A stretch of DNA of 34,678 bases, taken from the NCBI GenBank assembly GCA_905479635.1, contig CAJQNG010000211.1, positions 1 through 34,678 on the forward strand, read 5' to 3'. How positions within the stretch are numbered: the stretch's first letter is position 1; each line of letters begins with the position of its first letter. The stretch is from an uncultured Boseongicola sp. GTDB lineage: Bacteria > Pseudomonadota > Alphaproteobacteria > Rhodobacterales > Rhodobacteraceae. Shown in pieces: positions 17,641 through 27,235 of this stretch. Both the position numbers and the translations under genes were made by a program. The notes under the pieces are model-generated. The model saw nothing but the letters and a program-made list of their open reading frames with translations. It made no database searches and was not told the DNA's origin.

Positions 17641-18453
17641 TCAGTTCAAACCAAGCACATCCAGCATTTCGTATTCACCGGGGTCGCGGCCCTGCCCCCA
17701 AAGCGCCGCTCTCAGTGCACCTCGGGCAAAAATACTCCGATCCGTCGCAATGTGGCGCAGAACAATCCGCTCGCCGGGGGCCGCAAAGATAACGTCGTGC
17801 TCACCCGCGATGTCACCACCCCTGATCGCATTGAACCCAATGTCACCACGCTTGCGCGCGCCGGTGATCCCATCGCGCCCACGGTCCGACACGTCATCAA
17901 GTGACACGCCCCGCCCTTCAGCAGCAGCTTCGCCAAGCATCAACGCCGTGCCAGACGGCGCATCCACTTTGTGATGGTGATGCGCCTCGACAATCTCGAT
18001 ATCGAAATCCTCGTCCAGCGCCTCGGCAACTTTCTTCGTCAACAGTGTCAACAAGTTAACCCCAAGCGTCATATTGCCCGCGCGAATAATCGTGGCATGT
18101 CGTCCTGCCGCCGCGATCTTTGCAAGCTCGCCTTCATCCATTCCCGTCGTGCCTATCACATGCACGATCCGCGCCTGAGCCGCTGTCGCAGCGTAGGCAA
18201 CTGTAGCTTGCGGCGCGGTGAAATCGATGACCGCCTGCGCCGCGGCGAAGGTTTCCAACGCATCATCACTGACAACAACGCCGACCTCCGCACCGCCCAT
18301 CGCAGCCCCGATATCCAGGCCGACCCAAGCATGCCCCGGCCGCACAAGAACGCCCGCCAGTCGCATGGCATCGCTCTCGCTTACGGCCTTGATAAGCATT
18401 TGACCCATGCGGCCCGCGGCTCCTGTGATCACAACACCGGGTAGATTGTGCAT
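17641..18453 (-). CDS. dapB: 4-hydroxy-tetrahydrodipicolinate reductase
   Basis: NAD(P)H-dependent enzyme of the diaminopimelate/lysine pathway, acting in the cytoplasm to supply the cell wall and lysine. The 270-residue form starts at 18453 ([18 protein letters not shown]) after GGAGAC; an in-frame ATG 68 codons further up would run into the divergent rbfA gene. The nucleotide-binding loop GAAGRMG is at 11-17. The catalytic region [15 protein letters not shown] gives His158 and Lys162, which match the E. coli H159/K163 pair. The length is typical. Divergent from rbfA across 93 bp. Confidence 0.96.
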   Translation of the reverse strand: MHNLPGVVITGAAGRMGQMLIKAVSESDAMRLAGVLVRPGHAWVGLDIGAAMGGAEVGVVVSDDALETFAAAQAVIDFTAPQATVAYAATAAQARIVHVIGTTGMDEGELAKIAAAGRHATIIRAGNMTLGVNLLTLLTKKVAEALDEDFDIEIVEAHHHHKVDAPSGTALMLGEAAAEGRGVSLDDVSDRGRDGITGARKRGDIGFNAIRGGDIAGEHDVIFAAPGERIVLRHIATDRSIFARGALRAALWGQGRDPGEYEMLDVLGLN

Positions 18454-18546
18454 CTTTTGTCTCCTTTGTCGCTCTTCCATACGACCTCGCGGCGCGCGAG
18501 AAAAGCGCCGCTTGCGGGAGCCTGCACGAACGATTAGATCCGCAGT

Positions 18547-18945
18547 ATGGCAAAGCCTCGTTTCAATGATGGTCCCGGACCCAGTCAGCGCCAACTGCGC
18601 GTGGCGGAATTGGTCCGTCGCAAGCTTAGCGACGTCCTGAACCGAGGCGACATACACGACCCTGACCTTGGCCGCATGTCGATCACGGTGGGGGAAGTGC
18701 GGTGCTCGACCGATCTGAAGGTTGCAACGGCTTATATTTTGCCCCTAGGCGGAGGTGACCGCGACGCCGCGCTGTCCGCCTTGCGCAAGAACCGTGCCGA
18801 GATCCGGCGCGTTGTCGCAAAAGGGCTGGCGCTGAAGTTCGCTCCTGAAATCCGGTTTGCAATAGATGAAACTTTTGACCGGCTTGACGATACACGTCGG
18901 CTATTTGCAGACGACAATGTTCGCCGCGATCTGGACAGCGATTAG
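18547..18945 (+). CDS. rbfA: Ribosome-binding factor A
   Basis: Binds free 30S subunits and helps late 16S rRNA maturation, important in the cold. The 132-residue protein has the single KH-like fold: [17 protein letters not shown] (helix 1), [20 protein letters not shown] (strands) and [20 protein letters not shown] at the end. The start codon is ATG at 18547 with only a weak ribosome binding site. It leads a plus-strand group with a phosphodiester glycosidase and truB. rbfA-truB proximity is common, but the usual infB is not in this window. The 3' end overlaps the next reading frame by 29 bases if that starts at 18917. Confidence 0.95.
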   Translation: MAKPRFNDGPGPSQRQLRVAELVRRKLSDVLNRGDIHDPDLGRMSITVGEVRCSTDLKVATAYILPLGGGDRDAALSALRKNRAEIRRVVAKGLALKFAPEIRFAIDETFDRLDDTRRLFADDNVRRDLDSD

Positions 18946-19654
18946 TTTGACGCTTTTGGCGGCAAGCGCGGCCACGGCTGCGGGTTGTCGCACGGTCGTT
19001 TTTGAAGACACACCCTTTTCGGTATGCGAGAGCGCACCAAGCGACAACATCCGCCTTTATTTGCGCGATGACGAAGGTGCGGTACTTGGTACGTTTGACC
19101 GGATTATCGCCCAAGCAAAAGCCGAAACACGTGACATCGTTTTTGCGATGAACGGCGGCATGTATCACTCGGATCGCAGTCCGGTCGGGCTCTATATCGA
19201 AAACGGAATGGAAGAGGTCGGAATTGTCACCCGTGAAGGACCGGGCAATTTTGGCCTTTTACCAAACGGAGTGCTTTGCATCAAAGATGCGAGTGTTGCG
19301 GTGATCGAAAGCCGCACTTTCGCGGCCAATCCGCCGACTTGTACCTTCGCTACCCAATCCGGGCCGATGCTTGTGATTGATGGCGCGCTTCACCCCCGCT
19401 TCCTGCCAGACAGCGCGTCGCGTTTCATTCGAAACGGCGTCGGCGTCACCGAGGACGGGACGGTTTTCGCGGTCATTTCGGACGTTCCGGTCACGTTTCA
19501 CCACTTTGCACGGCTGTTTCGCGACCTGCTTGGCACGCCCAATGCGCTTTTCCTCGATGGCAAGGTATCCCGCCTTTACGCACCCGACTTGAACCGGCGC
19601 GATTTCGGGTTTCCATTTGGACCGATGCTGGCCGTTACGCGCGCCTCTGATTGA
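18917..19654 (+). CDS. Phosphodiester glycosidase (NAGPA/DUF2233) family exported protein
   Basis: A protein of about 245 residues with the NAGPA-type domain found in the mannose-6-phosphate uncovering enzyme and in bacterial spore and cell-wall proteins. Typical blocks are FAMNGGMYHSDRSPVGLYIE (about 76-95), TQSGPMLVIDGALHPRF and NALFLDGKVSRLY. A hydrophobic leader ([21 protein letters not shown]) predicts export, but its n-region has no basic residue when started at 18917. An upstream ATG at 18866 adds 17 residues including one Lys, so the true start is uncertain. The gene overlaps the end of rbfA. The enzyme may remove a sugar from a phosphodiester in the envelope; this is inference from the family. 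Confidence 0.85.
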   Translation: MFAAIWTAISLTLLAASAATAAGCRTVVFEDTPFSVCESAPSDNIRLYLRDDEGAVLGTFDRIIAQAKAETRDIVFAMNGGMYHSDRSPVGLYIENGMEEVGIVTREGPGNFGLLPNGVLCIKDASVAVIESRTFAANPPTCTFATQSGPMLVIDGALHPRFLPDSASRFIRNGVGVTEDGTVFAVISDVPVTFHHFARLFRDLLGTPNALFLDGKVSRLYAPDLNRRDFGFPFGPMLAVTRASD

Positions 19655-19714
19655 CGCCTCCCGCCGCAACCGATAGCAGACATTTTTTGATGCAACCCAA
19701 AGGCGGGAACCGAC

Positions 19715-20620
19715 GTGGCACGGCGTAAAAAAGGACGCGATATCTCAGGATGGGTTGTGGTGGACAAGCCTGCGGGGATGTCTTCCACTATGGTAGTCGG
19801 CAAGGTGCGCTGGGCGTTTGACGCCAACAAAGCAGGTCACGCAGGCACCTTGGACCCGGAGGCCACAGGCATCCTCGCCATCGCATTGGGCGAGGCGACA
19901 AAAACCGTGCCATTCGTGACCGACGCGACAAAGGCCTATTCATTTACTATCAAACTGGGCGCCGCCACAAACACAGATGACGCCGAAGGCGAGGTTATAG
20001 CGACGTCAGAGACGCGTCCGGAAGACGCCGAAATTCGCGCAGCCCTCCCTGCCTTCAGCGGCGACATCCTGCAAGTCCCGCCACAATTTTCTGCGGTAAA
20101 GATCGACGGGCAACGCGCCTATGCCTTGGCCCGCGCGGGCGAAAGCGTGGAAATCGCGGCCCGACCACTTTTTGTCCAGCGTCTGGAATTGATGGATCGC
20201 CCCGACGCCGACCACGCCACGCTTGAGATGGAATGCGGGAAAGGCGGGTACGTCCGCGCGATTGCCCGTGATCTCGGCGAGACTTTGGGATGTTTAGGGC
20301 ACGTTCTAAAATTGCGCCGCATTTGGTCCGGTCCCTTCACGCTTGAGGATGCGGTCTCTTTGGATCAAATCAACCAGATGGCGCGCACACCCGAGTTGGA
20401 CGAAATACTTTTGCCGCTTGAAGTTGGTCTCGCGGATTTGCCGGAATGTCGTACCACAGCCGAGGGGGCTGCGCGCCTTAGCAACGGCAATCCAGGAATG
20501 GTGATATCAAGCGAGGCTGAGTTCGGCGATCTTGCATGGGCTTCGTTTCAGGGACAGCCCGTTGCGGTCGGCATTTACCGGTCCGGTGAACTTAGTCCGA
20601 CGCGCGTGTTTCGATTGTGA
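19715..20620 (+). CDS. truB: tRNA pseudouridine-55 synthase
   Basis: Makes pseudouridine 55 in the T-loop of tRNAs. The 301-residue protein starts with GTG at 19715 after AAAGGCGGG ([20 protein letters not shown]). The catalytic aspartate is Asp47 in [12 protein letters not shown]. Other family blocks are [20 protein letters not shown] and [21 protein letters not shown]-terminal PUA-like part covers about 235-300. The stop overlaps a GTG start of the DUF1643 gene (GTGA), so the two are probably translated together. Confidence 0.96.
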   Translation: MARRKKGRDISGWVVVDKPAGMSSTMVVGKVRWAFDANKAGHAGTLDPEATGILAIALGEATKTVPFVTDATKAYSFTIKLGAATNTDDAEGEVIATSETRPEDAEIRAALPAFSGDILQVPPQFSAVKIDGQRAYALARAGESVEIAARPLFVQRLELMDRPDADHATLEMECGKGGYVRAIARDLGETLGCLGHVLKLRRIWSGPFTLEDAVSLDQINQMARTPELDEILLPLEVGLADLPECRTTAEGAARLSNGNPGMVISSEAEFGDLAWASFQGQPVAVGIYRSGELSPTRVFRL

Positions 20621-21135
20621 GTCTCGTCACTCGGACGCATGCCATCGACGGCACCGAAAGCAGCGCCGTGTATTCGGATTGCGAGCGCTATCGCTTTGCC
20701 TTGACGCGGACATGGGGCACCAGCGGCGGACGCCTTCTGTTTGTAATGCTGAACCCGTCGAAGGCCACTGAGCTGGCGAACGATCCCACGGTAGAACGCT
20801 GCGAGCGTCGCGCACGCAAGCTTGGCTATGCCGCGATGCGCGTCTGCAATATCTTTGCCTGGCGCGAAACCGAACCTGCATTACTTAAAAAAGCGCGTAA
20901 TCCGATTGGCGACGCCAATAATGCACAGCTTCACGAGGCTGCGGGTTGGGCAGACAACATTCTCTGTGCGTGGGGAGTGCATGGCGCCTACCTCGGACGC
21001 GGCAATGAGGTGGCGCAAATGTTGTCCGAGCATGAAGCGCCGCTTCTTTGTCTTGGACAAACCAAAGACCGGCATCCACGCCATCCGCTTTACGTCAGCT
21101 ATTTACAGGCGCCAGTCCCTTGGGCACCCGCCTAG
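20617..21135 (+). CDS. DUF1643 family protein
   Basis: A 172-residue protein of unknown function. The DUF1643 hallmarks are [20 protein letters not shown] (about 40-59), [13 protein letters not shown] (about 75-87), and a C-terminal [17 protein letters not shown] block. It starts with GTG inside the truB stop (GTGA overlap), without its own ribosome binding site, so expression likely depends on truB translation. No signal peptide or membrane segment is seen. DUF1643 genes also occur on plasmids and phages, so the truB linkage does not prove a role in tRNA modification. The stop codon overlaps, on the other strand, the stop of the decayed gene downstream. Confidence 0.88.
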   Translation: MSLVTRTHAIDGTESSAVYSDCERYRFALTRTWGTSGGRLLFVMLNPSKATELANDPTVERCERRARKLGYAAMRVCNIFAWRETEPALLKKARNPIGDANNAQLHEAAGWADNILCAWGVHGAYLGRGNEVAQMLSEHEAPLLCLGQTKDRHPRHPLYVSYLQAPVPWAPA

Positions 21136-21711
21136 GCAGAGGCAGTCTGATCCACTGCCACAAGCTTTACGTTTCGCGGACCCGCATCTATGGCTCCGAT
21201 CAAAACTGCCGCCCCCCCGGCCATCGGCAAACTCCAAGGCGTCCGAGCCATCAGGCGTTATCGAAACCGAAACGGCGGTTGTCGCAAAACTTCATCGGGC
21301 CCCGTCATCTTCTATCTCGCACTCTGCAACATCGCGCGCCGCGTCTTGTTTCCAGGCGGCTTCTTCTTTGATGAATTCACTTTCGCGTAGATCCAGAAGT
21401 TCTGACAAAAGGTAGGATTGCGGTCCCTTGCGCGGATGGTCAAACCGCGCCTTCCCAGCCCTCTAGGCTTTCGGCGTCGTCATCTCCAGTGCCGTCGAGA
21501 AAGTCATTTCCGATATCACCACGGATCGTGTCATTCACCGCACGACCAAAAATCACATCGTCAAACACGGTTCCGGTCAACAAATCAGGACCCGGCGTAC
21601 CCTCGATCCGTCAAGTCGGGTTTTTCGCTTTCAAAGCCGCCACCCGAGCCTCCGCTGCCCCCCCAATGAAACGAGACGGCCCACGCCGAGTATCGCAAGA
21701 AGGATTTCCAT
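21132..21711 (-). pseudogene. Decayed RTX-type calcium-binding-repeat protein
   Basis: A broken minus-strand gene fills the otherwise empty 800 bp before rpsO. From ATG 21711, preceded by AGGCGAG, it reads MEILLAILGVGRLVSLGG (a membrane anchor). It shifts frame at a C7 run (21658-21664) into a Gly/Ser linker ending EKPDLTD and shifts again near 21606 into EGTPGPDLLTGTVFDD, then FGRAVNDTIRG and GNDFLDG, which are hemolysin-type Ca-binding repeats. That frame stops at 21440. A neighbouring frame continues with FDHPRKGPQSYLLSELLDLR, meets a stop at 21292, reads on (TTAVSVSITPDGSDALEFAD), and shifts at a second C7 run (21212-21218) to end [18 protein letters not shown] at 21132. The coherent ends and start signal imply a once-intact gene. 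Whether the C-terminal part belongs to the same protein is uncertain. Confidence 0.7.
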
Positions 21712-21807
21712 CAATCTCGCCTGTTCTGCCCGGCTTATAATTTAAAGGGTCTATCCACGGAAATCTTGACCTACTCAGGCCTGTCGCAGCGCTCTCCAGA
21801 AATCGCT

Positions 21808-21835
21808 TTGCAAACGGGGCGAGATCTCCTATACG
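21808..21835 (+). promoter_or_regulatory. Candidate rpsO promoter
   Basis: TTGCAA (21808-21813) and TATACG (21830-21835) with a 16-bp spacer lie about 97 bp before the rpsO ATG. The resulting leader of about 90 bases contains GC-rich complementary stretches near 21858-21884 that could fold and be bound by S15, as known for rpsO autoregulation in other bacteria. Consensus judgement only. Confidence 0.35.
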
Positions 21836-21931
21836 CCCGCATCCGCGCCTCAATTTGGGGCCGGACCCTCCAAGGGCCCTGCTGGACGACATCCCGGCTT
21901 GCGCCATCACTCAAACCCTAAGGAGACCCCG

Positions 21932-22201
21932 ATGTCGATTACGACTGAAGAAAAAGCAAAAGTTATGAAAGAATTCGGCACCAAAGAAGGCGACACCGGT
22001 TCGCCCGAAGTTCAGGTTGCCATTCTTTCCAGCCGCATCGCAACGCTGACCGAACACTTCAAGACCCACAAGAAAGACAACCACGGTCGCCGTGGCCTTT
22101 TGAAGATGGTCGCGACGCGCCGGAAGCTTCTGGACTATGTCAAAGCCAAGGAAGAGTCCCGTTATCAGGACTTGATCCAACGCCTCGGCCTGCGTCGCTA
22201 A
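21932..22201 (+). CDS. rpsO: 30S ribosomal protein S15
   Basis: Primary 16S rRNA-binding protein that organises the central domain of the 30S subunit. The 89-residue length is standard. The signature blocks are [17 protein letters not shown] (about 20-36), [20 protein letters not shown] and the C-terminal [23 protein letters not shown] at 21932 follows a strong AAGGAGA. pnp, normally the next gene, lies 1.6 kb further on, separated by a copper-chaperone gene and a broken gene on the opposite strand. A terminator follows at 22268. Confidence 0.98.
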   Translation: MSITTEEKAKVMKEFGTKEGDTGSPEVQVAILSSRIATLTEHFKTHKKDNHGRRGLLKMVATRRKLLDYVKAKEESRYQDLIQRLGLRR

Positions 22202-22267
22202 AAGGGATTTCGGTTCAACAAGAGCCGGACAGCCTGACGCGGAAAGACCTTCCAGAACGAACGATGT

Positions 22268-22293
22268 GGCGCGGGAAACCCCCGCGCCATTTT
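22268..22293 (+). terminator. Rho-independent terminator of rpsO
   Basis: Perfect 8-bp stem GGCGCGGG/CCCGCGCC (22268-22288) with a short A-rich loop, followed by ATTTT. It is 66 bp after the rpsO stop, in the gap between convergent rpsO and the copper-chaperone gene. Confidence 0.8.
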
Positions 22294-22306
22294 CGCAGTA
22301 AGGGTC

Positions 22307-22768
22307 CTAGTTGGACACCGAATGCCCGCTGTGATCCATGCCTTGCTCGGTCACCACAAAAGTCACGGGCACTTCTCCAGCGCGATCAAAGACCAGCGTC
22401 GCGTCAACCATGTCGCCCGTCGGAAATTCGCCAGGCTGAAGCCCCATAATCATCACATGGAAGCCACCGGGTGCAAATTCGACCATGCCCTCGGAAGGGA
22501 TCGAAATTGCCTCAACATGAAGCATCCGCATGACACCATCTTCTTCACGGCTTTCGTGGATCATCGCCATCCGGCCTTCAATCTTGACATCGACGAGCAG
22601 GTCGCCTTCCGCACCCATGTTCGAAATCATCATATAGGCACCGGCGGCCCTCGCATTCTCGAAGGCTTTATAGATCACTGGATCCGATACTTTGATCGTG
22701 CCAACTTGCTCGCTAGCAACCGCCGAAGTCGCCATAAGCATTGCCGCAATAGACAGAGTTTTACGCAT
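22307..22768 (-). CDS. PCu(A)C copper chaperone
   Basis: Periplasmic copper carrier that helps metallate the Cu-A site of cytochrome c oxidase. The 153-residue form starts at ATG 22768; a GTG three codons upstream is an alternative. A signal peptide covers about 1-19 (ending AVASE). The diagnostic motif H-X10-M-X21-H-X-M fits exactly: His71, Met82, His104 and Met106. A short C-terminal tail MDHSGHS adds more potential copper ligands. It is convergent with rpsO and lies just downstream of a broken gene for a secreted, possibly membrane-anchored protein on the same strand. A functional link between the two is possible but unproven. Confidence 0.93.
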   Translation of the reverse strand: MRKTLSIAAMLMATSAVASEQVGTIKVSDPVIYKAFENARAAGAYMMISNMGAEGDLLVDVKIEGRMAMIHESREEDGVMRMLHVEAISIPSEGMVEFAPGGFHVMIMGLQPGEFPTGDMVDATLVFDRAGEVPVTFVVTEQGMDHSGHSVSN

Positions 22769-22798
22769 TTTAGTCACCCAAACTAGGTTTTCCGTAAT

Positions 22799-23570
22799 CT
22801 ACAGGTAATTGCTTGCGCTCGGCCACTCCAGAACTGCGTGACGATCCGGCGCGGGTCGTAGGTGGCTATTCGCGGCCTTCTTGGTATTCTTGGCCAGATC
22901 ATTCCGGCAACAAAAGCGGCAAACGCCAGTGCAATCACTGCAAGCCAACCCGCAGCCCCTTACTCCCGAGGTTCAGGCGCACAAAGCGTTAGCGCTCCGC
23001 CATCTGGCAAAGACACAGTTTGATCCCAAACCTCGACGTGAGGAACGAACTCCCGCACGCGCAACTCAAGGACGCCACGGCCGGCTTCCGGAAGCTCGAT
23101 CACCAGCTCGGCAAACCCGCCGACCTTCCACGCGAAAAACCCCAGATACCCTTCGAGCGTCGCAAGGCTTATATTTTGCACCGTTTCAGGCGAGGTGCAG
23201 ACGGCGATCGAAAGCTCAGCGGCATAGGGCGATGTAAAATCCGGCCCTATATCCGGGTCATGCACCATCGTCGAACGCGCCTCAAATGGGGTCGTAGTGC
23301 CGCCCAAGCGCACCGTACTTGACGCAAAAATCTCGTCGGCAAGCGGGAACGTCCCGTCATAAAGCCGCGCACATCAACCGTTCCATCGTTCGCCGGTAAC
23401 CCTTCGGCCCCCATCCCGAAGATCCGCCTGAGATCAGTCGCCGCCATCTTGAAATACAGTGCAACAGATTGCGCGCTGCGATCCACAATCAACGTGGCGT
23501 CGGCAGCAATCGCCGGAGTCGCCAGAGCAATGGACACCGCCGCGCTGAAAAAGGGGCGAAAATTCAACAT
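22799..23570 (-). pseudogene. Frameshifted exported protein with C-terminal membrane segment
   Basis: From ATG 23570, preceded by a strong TAGGAGAG, the frame encodes a signal peptide (MLNFRPFFSAAVSIALATPA) and continues through RIFGMGAEGLPANDGTVDVR to GF. A one-base deletion in a T run near 23361 then shifts the frame. The next frame resumes in register (YDGTFPLADEIFASSTVRLG) and continues through MVHDPDIGPDFTSPYAAELS and LATLEGYLGFFAWKVGG to a TAA at 22960. Past that TAA the same frame reads GAAGWLAVIALAFAAFVAGM, a clear membrane helix, so the TAA is probably also a mutation; a neighbouring frame would end at 22799. The family is not recognised. The intact product would be a secreted domain of about 220 residues with a C-terminal anchor. 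Confidence 0.7.
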
Positions 23571-23745
23571 TTCACTCTCCTAAATGATTGCGCAGCCCCA
23601 AAAGTCGAGCCTTTGGCCATGCGCAGAACGCACTACACCCCGCACCAACGTGAAAATTCATTTCCAAAGCGCGCATTTTCCTGTAAGGGCGGCCTATCTG
23701 AGACGTGACGCACTGACCCTGGCGCATGAAATGATAAGAGGGGTC

Positions 23746-23763
23746 GGCGGCAATGGGGCCGCC
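23746..23763 (+). other. Hairpin in the pnp leader
   Basis: GGCGGC (23746-23751) and GCCGCC (23758-23763) can pair around AATGGG, about 50 bases before the pnp ATG. In enterobacteria a leader stem cut by RNase III lets PNPase control its own mRNA; this stem is shorter and a like role is only a suggestion. Confidence 0.3.
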
Positions 23764-23814
23764 ACTTAATCGGGCACTCGGACCGCCGAGACAGGCCCAA
23801 ACAGGATACGAAAA

Positions 23815-25947
23815 ATGTTCAATGAAGTGAAAAAATCCATTCAGTGGGGCGAAGAGACGCTTACACTGGAAACAGGCAAAGTTGCGCGTCAGGCAGACGG
23901 TTCAGTTATCGCCACATATGGTGAGACCTCCGTGATGGCCAACGTGACTTTCGCAAAAAGCCAAAAGCCGGGTCAGGACTTCTTTCCTCTGACCGTGCAC
24001 TATGGTGAAAAGTATTATGCCGCAGGTAAAATTCCGGGCGGTTTCTTTAAGCGCGAAGCGCGTCCGACGGAAAAAGAGACGCTGACGTCGCGCCTCATCG
24101 ACCGTCCTATCCGTCCGCTGTTTGTCCCCGGCTTTAAAAACGAAGTTTTGGTGATCTGCACGGTGCTTAGCCACGATCTGGTCAATGACCCGGACATCAT
24201 CGCTATGATCGCAGCCTCTGCTGCACTGACGATTTCGGGTGCTCCTTTCATGGGTCCGATCGCCTGCGCACGTGTTGGCTTTGAGGATGGCGAATACATT
24301 CTGAACCCAACCGTCGACGATATGCACGAGTTGAAAAACAACCCCGAGCAGCGTCTCGACCTGGTTGTCGCCGGCACCAAAGACGCCGTGATGATGGTGG
24401 AATCTGAAGCATATGAGCTTACAGAAGCCGAGATGCTTGGCGCTGTAAACTTTGCGCATCAGGAGATGCAGCCGGTTATCGACCTGATCATCGATCTGGC
24501 CGAAGATGCCGCAAAGGAGCCGTTCGATTTTCAGGCTCCGGACTACAGCGGCCTTTTCGCCGCTGTTAAAGCCGCCGGCGAAGACAATATGCGTGCGGCC
24601 TATGCGATCACCGACAAGCAGGAGCGTACAACAGCCGTTGGCGCAACTCGCGACGCGATCAAGGCAACCTTGAGCGAAGAGCAGCTTGCAGACGAGAACC
24701 TTGGTTCAGCCCTTAAGAAGCTGGAATCGGCAGTTCTGCGCGGTGATGTTGTCAAGCATGGCCGTCGTATCGACGGTCGCGCAACGGACGAAATTCGCGA
24801 TATAGTTGCAGAAACCGGCATTCTGCCGCGGACCCACGGTTCGTCGCTTTTCACCCGTGGTGAGACACAAGGTCTGGTTGTTACCACGCTTGGTACCGGC
24901 GACGACGAGCAGATGATCGACGCGCTTTCGGGCACGTATCGTTCAAACTTCATGCTGCACTATAACTTCCCACCCTATTCGGTCGGTGAAGTGGGTCGCT
25001 TCGGCTTTACAGGCCGTCGCGAAATCGGTCACGGCAAGCTTGCCTGGCGTGCGCTTCAGGCGGTTCTGCCTGCAGCAACTGATTTCCCTTACACTGTGCG
25101 CGTGGTGTCCGAGATCACTGAAAGCAACGGTTCATCGTCGATGGCGTCGGTCTGTGGTGGCTCTTTGTCGATGATGGATGCGGGCGTTCCGCTGAAATCG
25201 CCGGTTGCCGGTGTGGCAATGGGTCTGGTTCTGGAAGACGACGGGTCCTACGCGATCCTGTCCGACATTCTGGGCGACGAAGATCACCTTGGCGACATGG
25301 ACTTCAAAGTAGCGGGTACCGAAAACGGCATCACATCGCTGCAGATGGACATTAAAGTCGCAGGCATCACGTCTGAAATTATGGAAAAGGCGCTTGCACA
25401 GGCGAAGACAGGCCGGATGCATATCCTGTCCGAGATGAACAAAGCTCTGTCGGAGACGTCCGAGTTTTCGGTTCACGCACCTCGCATCGAGACCATGCAA
25501 ATCCCGACCGACAAGATCCGTGAAGTGATAGGCTCGGGCGGTAAGGTCATCCGCGAGATCGTGGAAGTGTCCGGTGCCAAGGTCGACATCAACGACGAAG
25601 GTATCATCAAGATCGCCTCGCCGAACGGTGACGCTATCAAGAAGGCCTATGACATGATCCACTCGATCGTGGCCGAGCCGGAAGAAGGCAAAGTCTACAA
25701 AGGCAAGGTCGTGAAGATCGTCGATTTCGGCGCCTTTGTGAACTTCTTTGGTAAGCGCGACGGTCTTGTGCACGTCAGCCAGATTGAGAACCGTCGTCTG
25801 AACCATCCGTCGGATGTTCTGAAAGAAGGTCAGGAAGTCTGGGTCAAGCTTCTGGGCTTTGATGACCGCGGCAAGGTGCGCCTATCGATGAAGATGATCG
25901 ATCAGGAAACTGGTGAAGAAGCTGCAGCAGAAGCCGACGCCGAGTAA
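23815..25947 (+). CDS. pnp: Polyribonucleotide nucleotidyltransferase (PNPase)
   Basis: 3'-5' phosphorolytic exoribonuclease, core of the RNA degradosome, acting as a trimer. The 710-residue protein has two RNase PH domains (about 10-230 and 310-540), a KH domain (about 555-615, with [15 protein letters not shown]) and an S1 domain (about 620-690, [20 protein letters not shown]). The active-site region [16 protein letters not shown] and [19 protein letters not shown] are intact. It ends with a short acidic, Ala-rich tail. ATG 23815 follows AGGATACG. Codons here are more uniform than in the neighbours, as expected for high expression. Two hairpins follow the stop. Confidence 0.98.
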   Translation: MFNEVKKSIQWGEETLTLETGKVARQADGSVIATYGETSVMANVTFAKSQKPGQDFFPLTVHYGEKYYAAGKIPGGFFKREARPTEKETLTSRLIDRPIRPLFVPGFKNEVLVICTVLSHDLVNDPDIIAMIAASAALTISGAPFMGPIACARVGFEDGEYILNPTVDDMHELKNNPEQRLDLVVAGTKDAVMMVESEAYELTEAEMLGAVNFAHQEMQPVIDLIIDLAEDAAKEPFDFQAPDYSGLFAAVKAAGEDNMRAAYAITDKQERTTAVGATRDAIKATLSEEQLADENLGSALKKLESAVLRGDVVKHGRRIDGRATDEIRDIVAETGILPRTHGSSLFTRGETQGLVVTTLGTGDDEQMIDALSGTYRSNFMLHYNFPPYSVGEVGRFGFTGRREIGHGKLAWRALQAVLPAATDFPYTVRVVSEITESNGSSSMASVCGGSLSMMDAGVPLKSPVAGVAMGLVLEDDGSYAILSDILGDEDHLGDMDFKVAGTENGITSLQMDIKVAGITSEIMEKALAQAKTGRMHILSEMNKALSETSEFSVHAPRIETMQIPTDKIREVIGSGGKVIREIVEVSGAKVDINDEGIIKIASPNGDAIKKAYDMIHSIVAEPEEGKVYKGKVVKIVDFGAFVNFFGKRDGLVHVSQIENRRLNHPSDVLKEGQEVWVKLLGFDDRGKVRLSMKMIDQETGEEAAAEADAE

Positions 25948-25963
25948 TCTGTGTTCTCTGTTT

Positions 25964-26012
25964 CGCCCCTTGCGGGGCGATCCGCGCCGCCCTTAACAGG
26001 GCGGCGCTTTTC
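25964..26012 (+). terminator. Tandem hairpins with Rho-independent terminator after pnp
   Basis: A first stem CGCCCC/GGGGCG (25964-25979) is followed by a stronger 10-bp stem GCGCCGCCCT/AGGGCGGCGC (25984-26007, TAAC loop) and TTTTC. The second is the likely terminator. The pair sits between convergent pnp and the TraB/GumN gene; on the minus strand the T-run is absent. Confidence 0.85.
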
Positions 26013-26082
26013 GTTTGGGGCTCTGAGCCAGCCACCTTTGGCGGCTCCCCCAGAATTTATCAGACCCAAAGATAAGCGGGCG

Positions 26083-27063
26083 TCAGAGAGGCGCTAAGCT
26101 ATAGCCTGCGCGCTCTAGCGCACGCAGGACGCCGCTTTCTCCGGACAAATGCGCGGCACCGACAGCAATGACTGCATTCTTGCCGTCAACCATCTCGTGG
26201 ATCATCGGCTCCCAGTCGGCATTGCGGTCAATCAGAAGCGATGTGTTGACTTCGTCAAACAGTGCCTGCCCATTTTCGATCCCGGCCCGGTCCACCATGA
26301 TCCGGCCAAATTCCCATCCTTCGCGGGTGCGGCCGTCAAAATATGCCTCGATCAGCGTCGATGTATTGGCGTTGCTGTCGTCTGTTGTATTGAGCGTCAG
26401 TCGAAGTCCGTCCATCTGATCCTCGAAGGGCGCATCGGCGAAGATACGGATTACCGTCTCCACATTATCCAGCGATTGGATTGGCACCCCGACGTCTAGG
26501 GCCACGCTCTCAAGCTGGCGGTCGAGACCCTTGGCACCGGTCTTAACCAGCGCCAAAGCGCAGGGCGGGATCGCAAGCGTCAGGTTCAAGTACCAAGGCT
26601 GAAATTGCGCCGCGACAAAGGCTGGAATGCCGAGCGCCGACAGCTGTTCTTCGGCCTTTGTCCAATCCTCGGGCGACAATAAATCAATCAGGGTCGGGCC
26701 TTCGGTGATGAAGAACAGATCGGGCTTTGATGCCGCCATCGCGGCCAGGCCTGCCTCGTCTTCAGACGTTGCCTCAAGGATTAGGACGTCCGCATCGCGT
26801 AAAAAGGGGTCAATGCGCTTTGCCAGCCCGTCCAGTCGGGCATCCGGGACATGCAGCGTTCCTGCAATAACAACGGTCGACGCGCCCTTATCAGCGCGCC
26901 AAAGATTTCCGACAGGAAAAGCATGCGGCGCAACCAAAGCATCAAGTCGGGCCCGTTCTGCGGGGGATAGTGCGTCGATCAGATCAATCGTCCCACAAGA
27001 TTGCGCCATCGCCACAAGCGGCGTCAGGAGCATCGCCAAAACCATAAAAAGCAGTCGTACCAT
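26083..27063 (-). CDS. TraB/GumN family protein
   Basis: A 326-residue exported protein of the TraB/GumN (Tiki-like) superfamily, whose members are proposed metalloproteases or erythromycin-esterase-like hydrolases; the bacterial function is not established. A signal peptide covers about 1-20 (MVRLLFMVLAMLLTPLVAMA). The two conserved histidine motifs at opposite ends are present: GTLH with His71 and VGAAH with His305. An acidic ILEAT block lies near residue 95. A low-complexity stretch NTTDDSNANTST sits near 230. It is convergent with pnp and divergent from groES across 278 bp, apparently transcribed alone. The two histidine motifs make the family call safe. Confidence 0.88.
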   Translation of the reverse strand: MVRLLFMVLAMLLTPLVAMAQSCGTIDLIDALSPAERARLDALVAPHAFPVGNLWRADKGASTVVIAGTLHVPDARLDGLAKRIDPFLRDADVLILEATSEDEAGLAAMAASKPDLFFITEGPTLIDLLSPEDWTKAEEQLSALGIPAFVAAQFQPWYLNLTLAIPPCALALVKTGAKGLDRQLESVALDVGVPIQSLDNVETVIRIFADAPFEDQMDGLRLTLNTTDDSNANTSTLIEAYFDGRTREGWEFGRIMVDRAGIENGQALFDEVNTSLLIDRNADWEPMIHEMVDGKNAVIAVGAAHLSGESGVLRALERAGYSLAPL

Positions 27064-27235
27064 CAGATCATTTGCCCTGTATTATCGGTGTTTCCACTAT
27101 GATGGCCCGGATATCAGGCGGAAGAAAGGCCGGATTGGGATTGAGATAGGGTGAGAAATACACGAGCGATCCCCATAGTTTTCGGCGTGTGCCGCGGACA
27201 ACCTGCGAATGAGTGAAAACCTGAGCAATTTTGCC

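Noticed and set aside
22881-23237. Plus-strand open frame rich in Arg/Gln/Pro
   Set aside because: It overlaps the broken minus-strand gene and has the composition of a shadow frame; the minus-strand fragments form a coherent protein.
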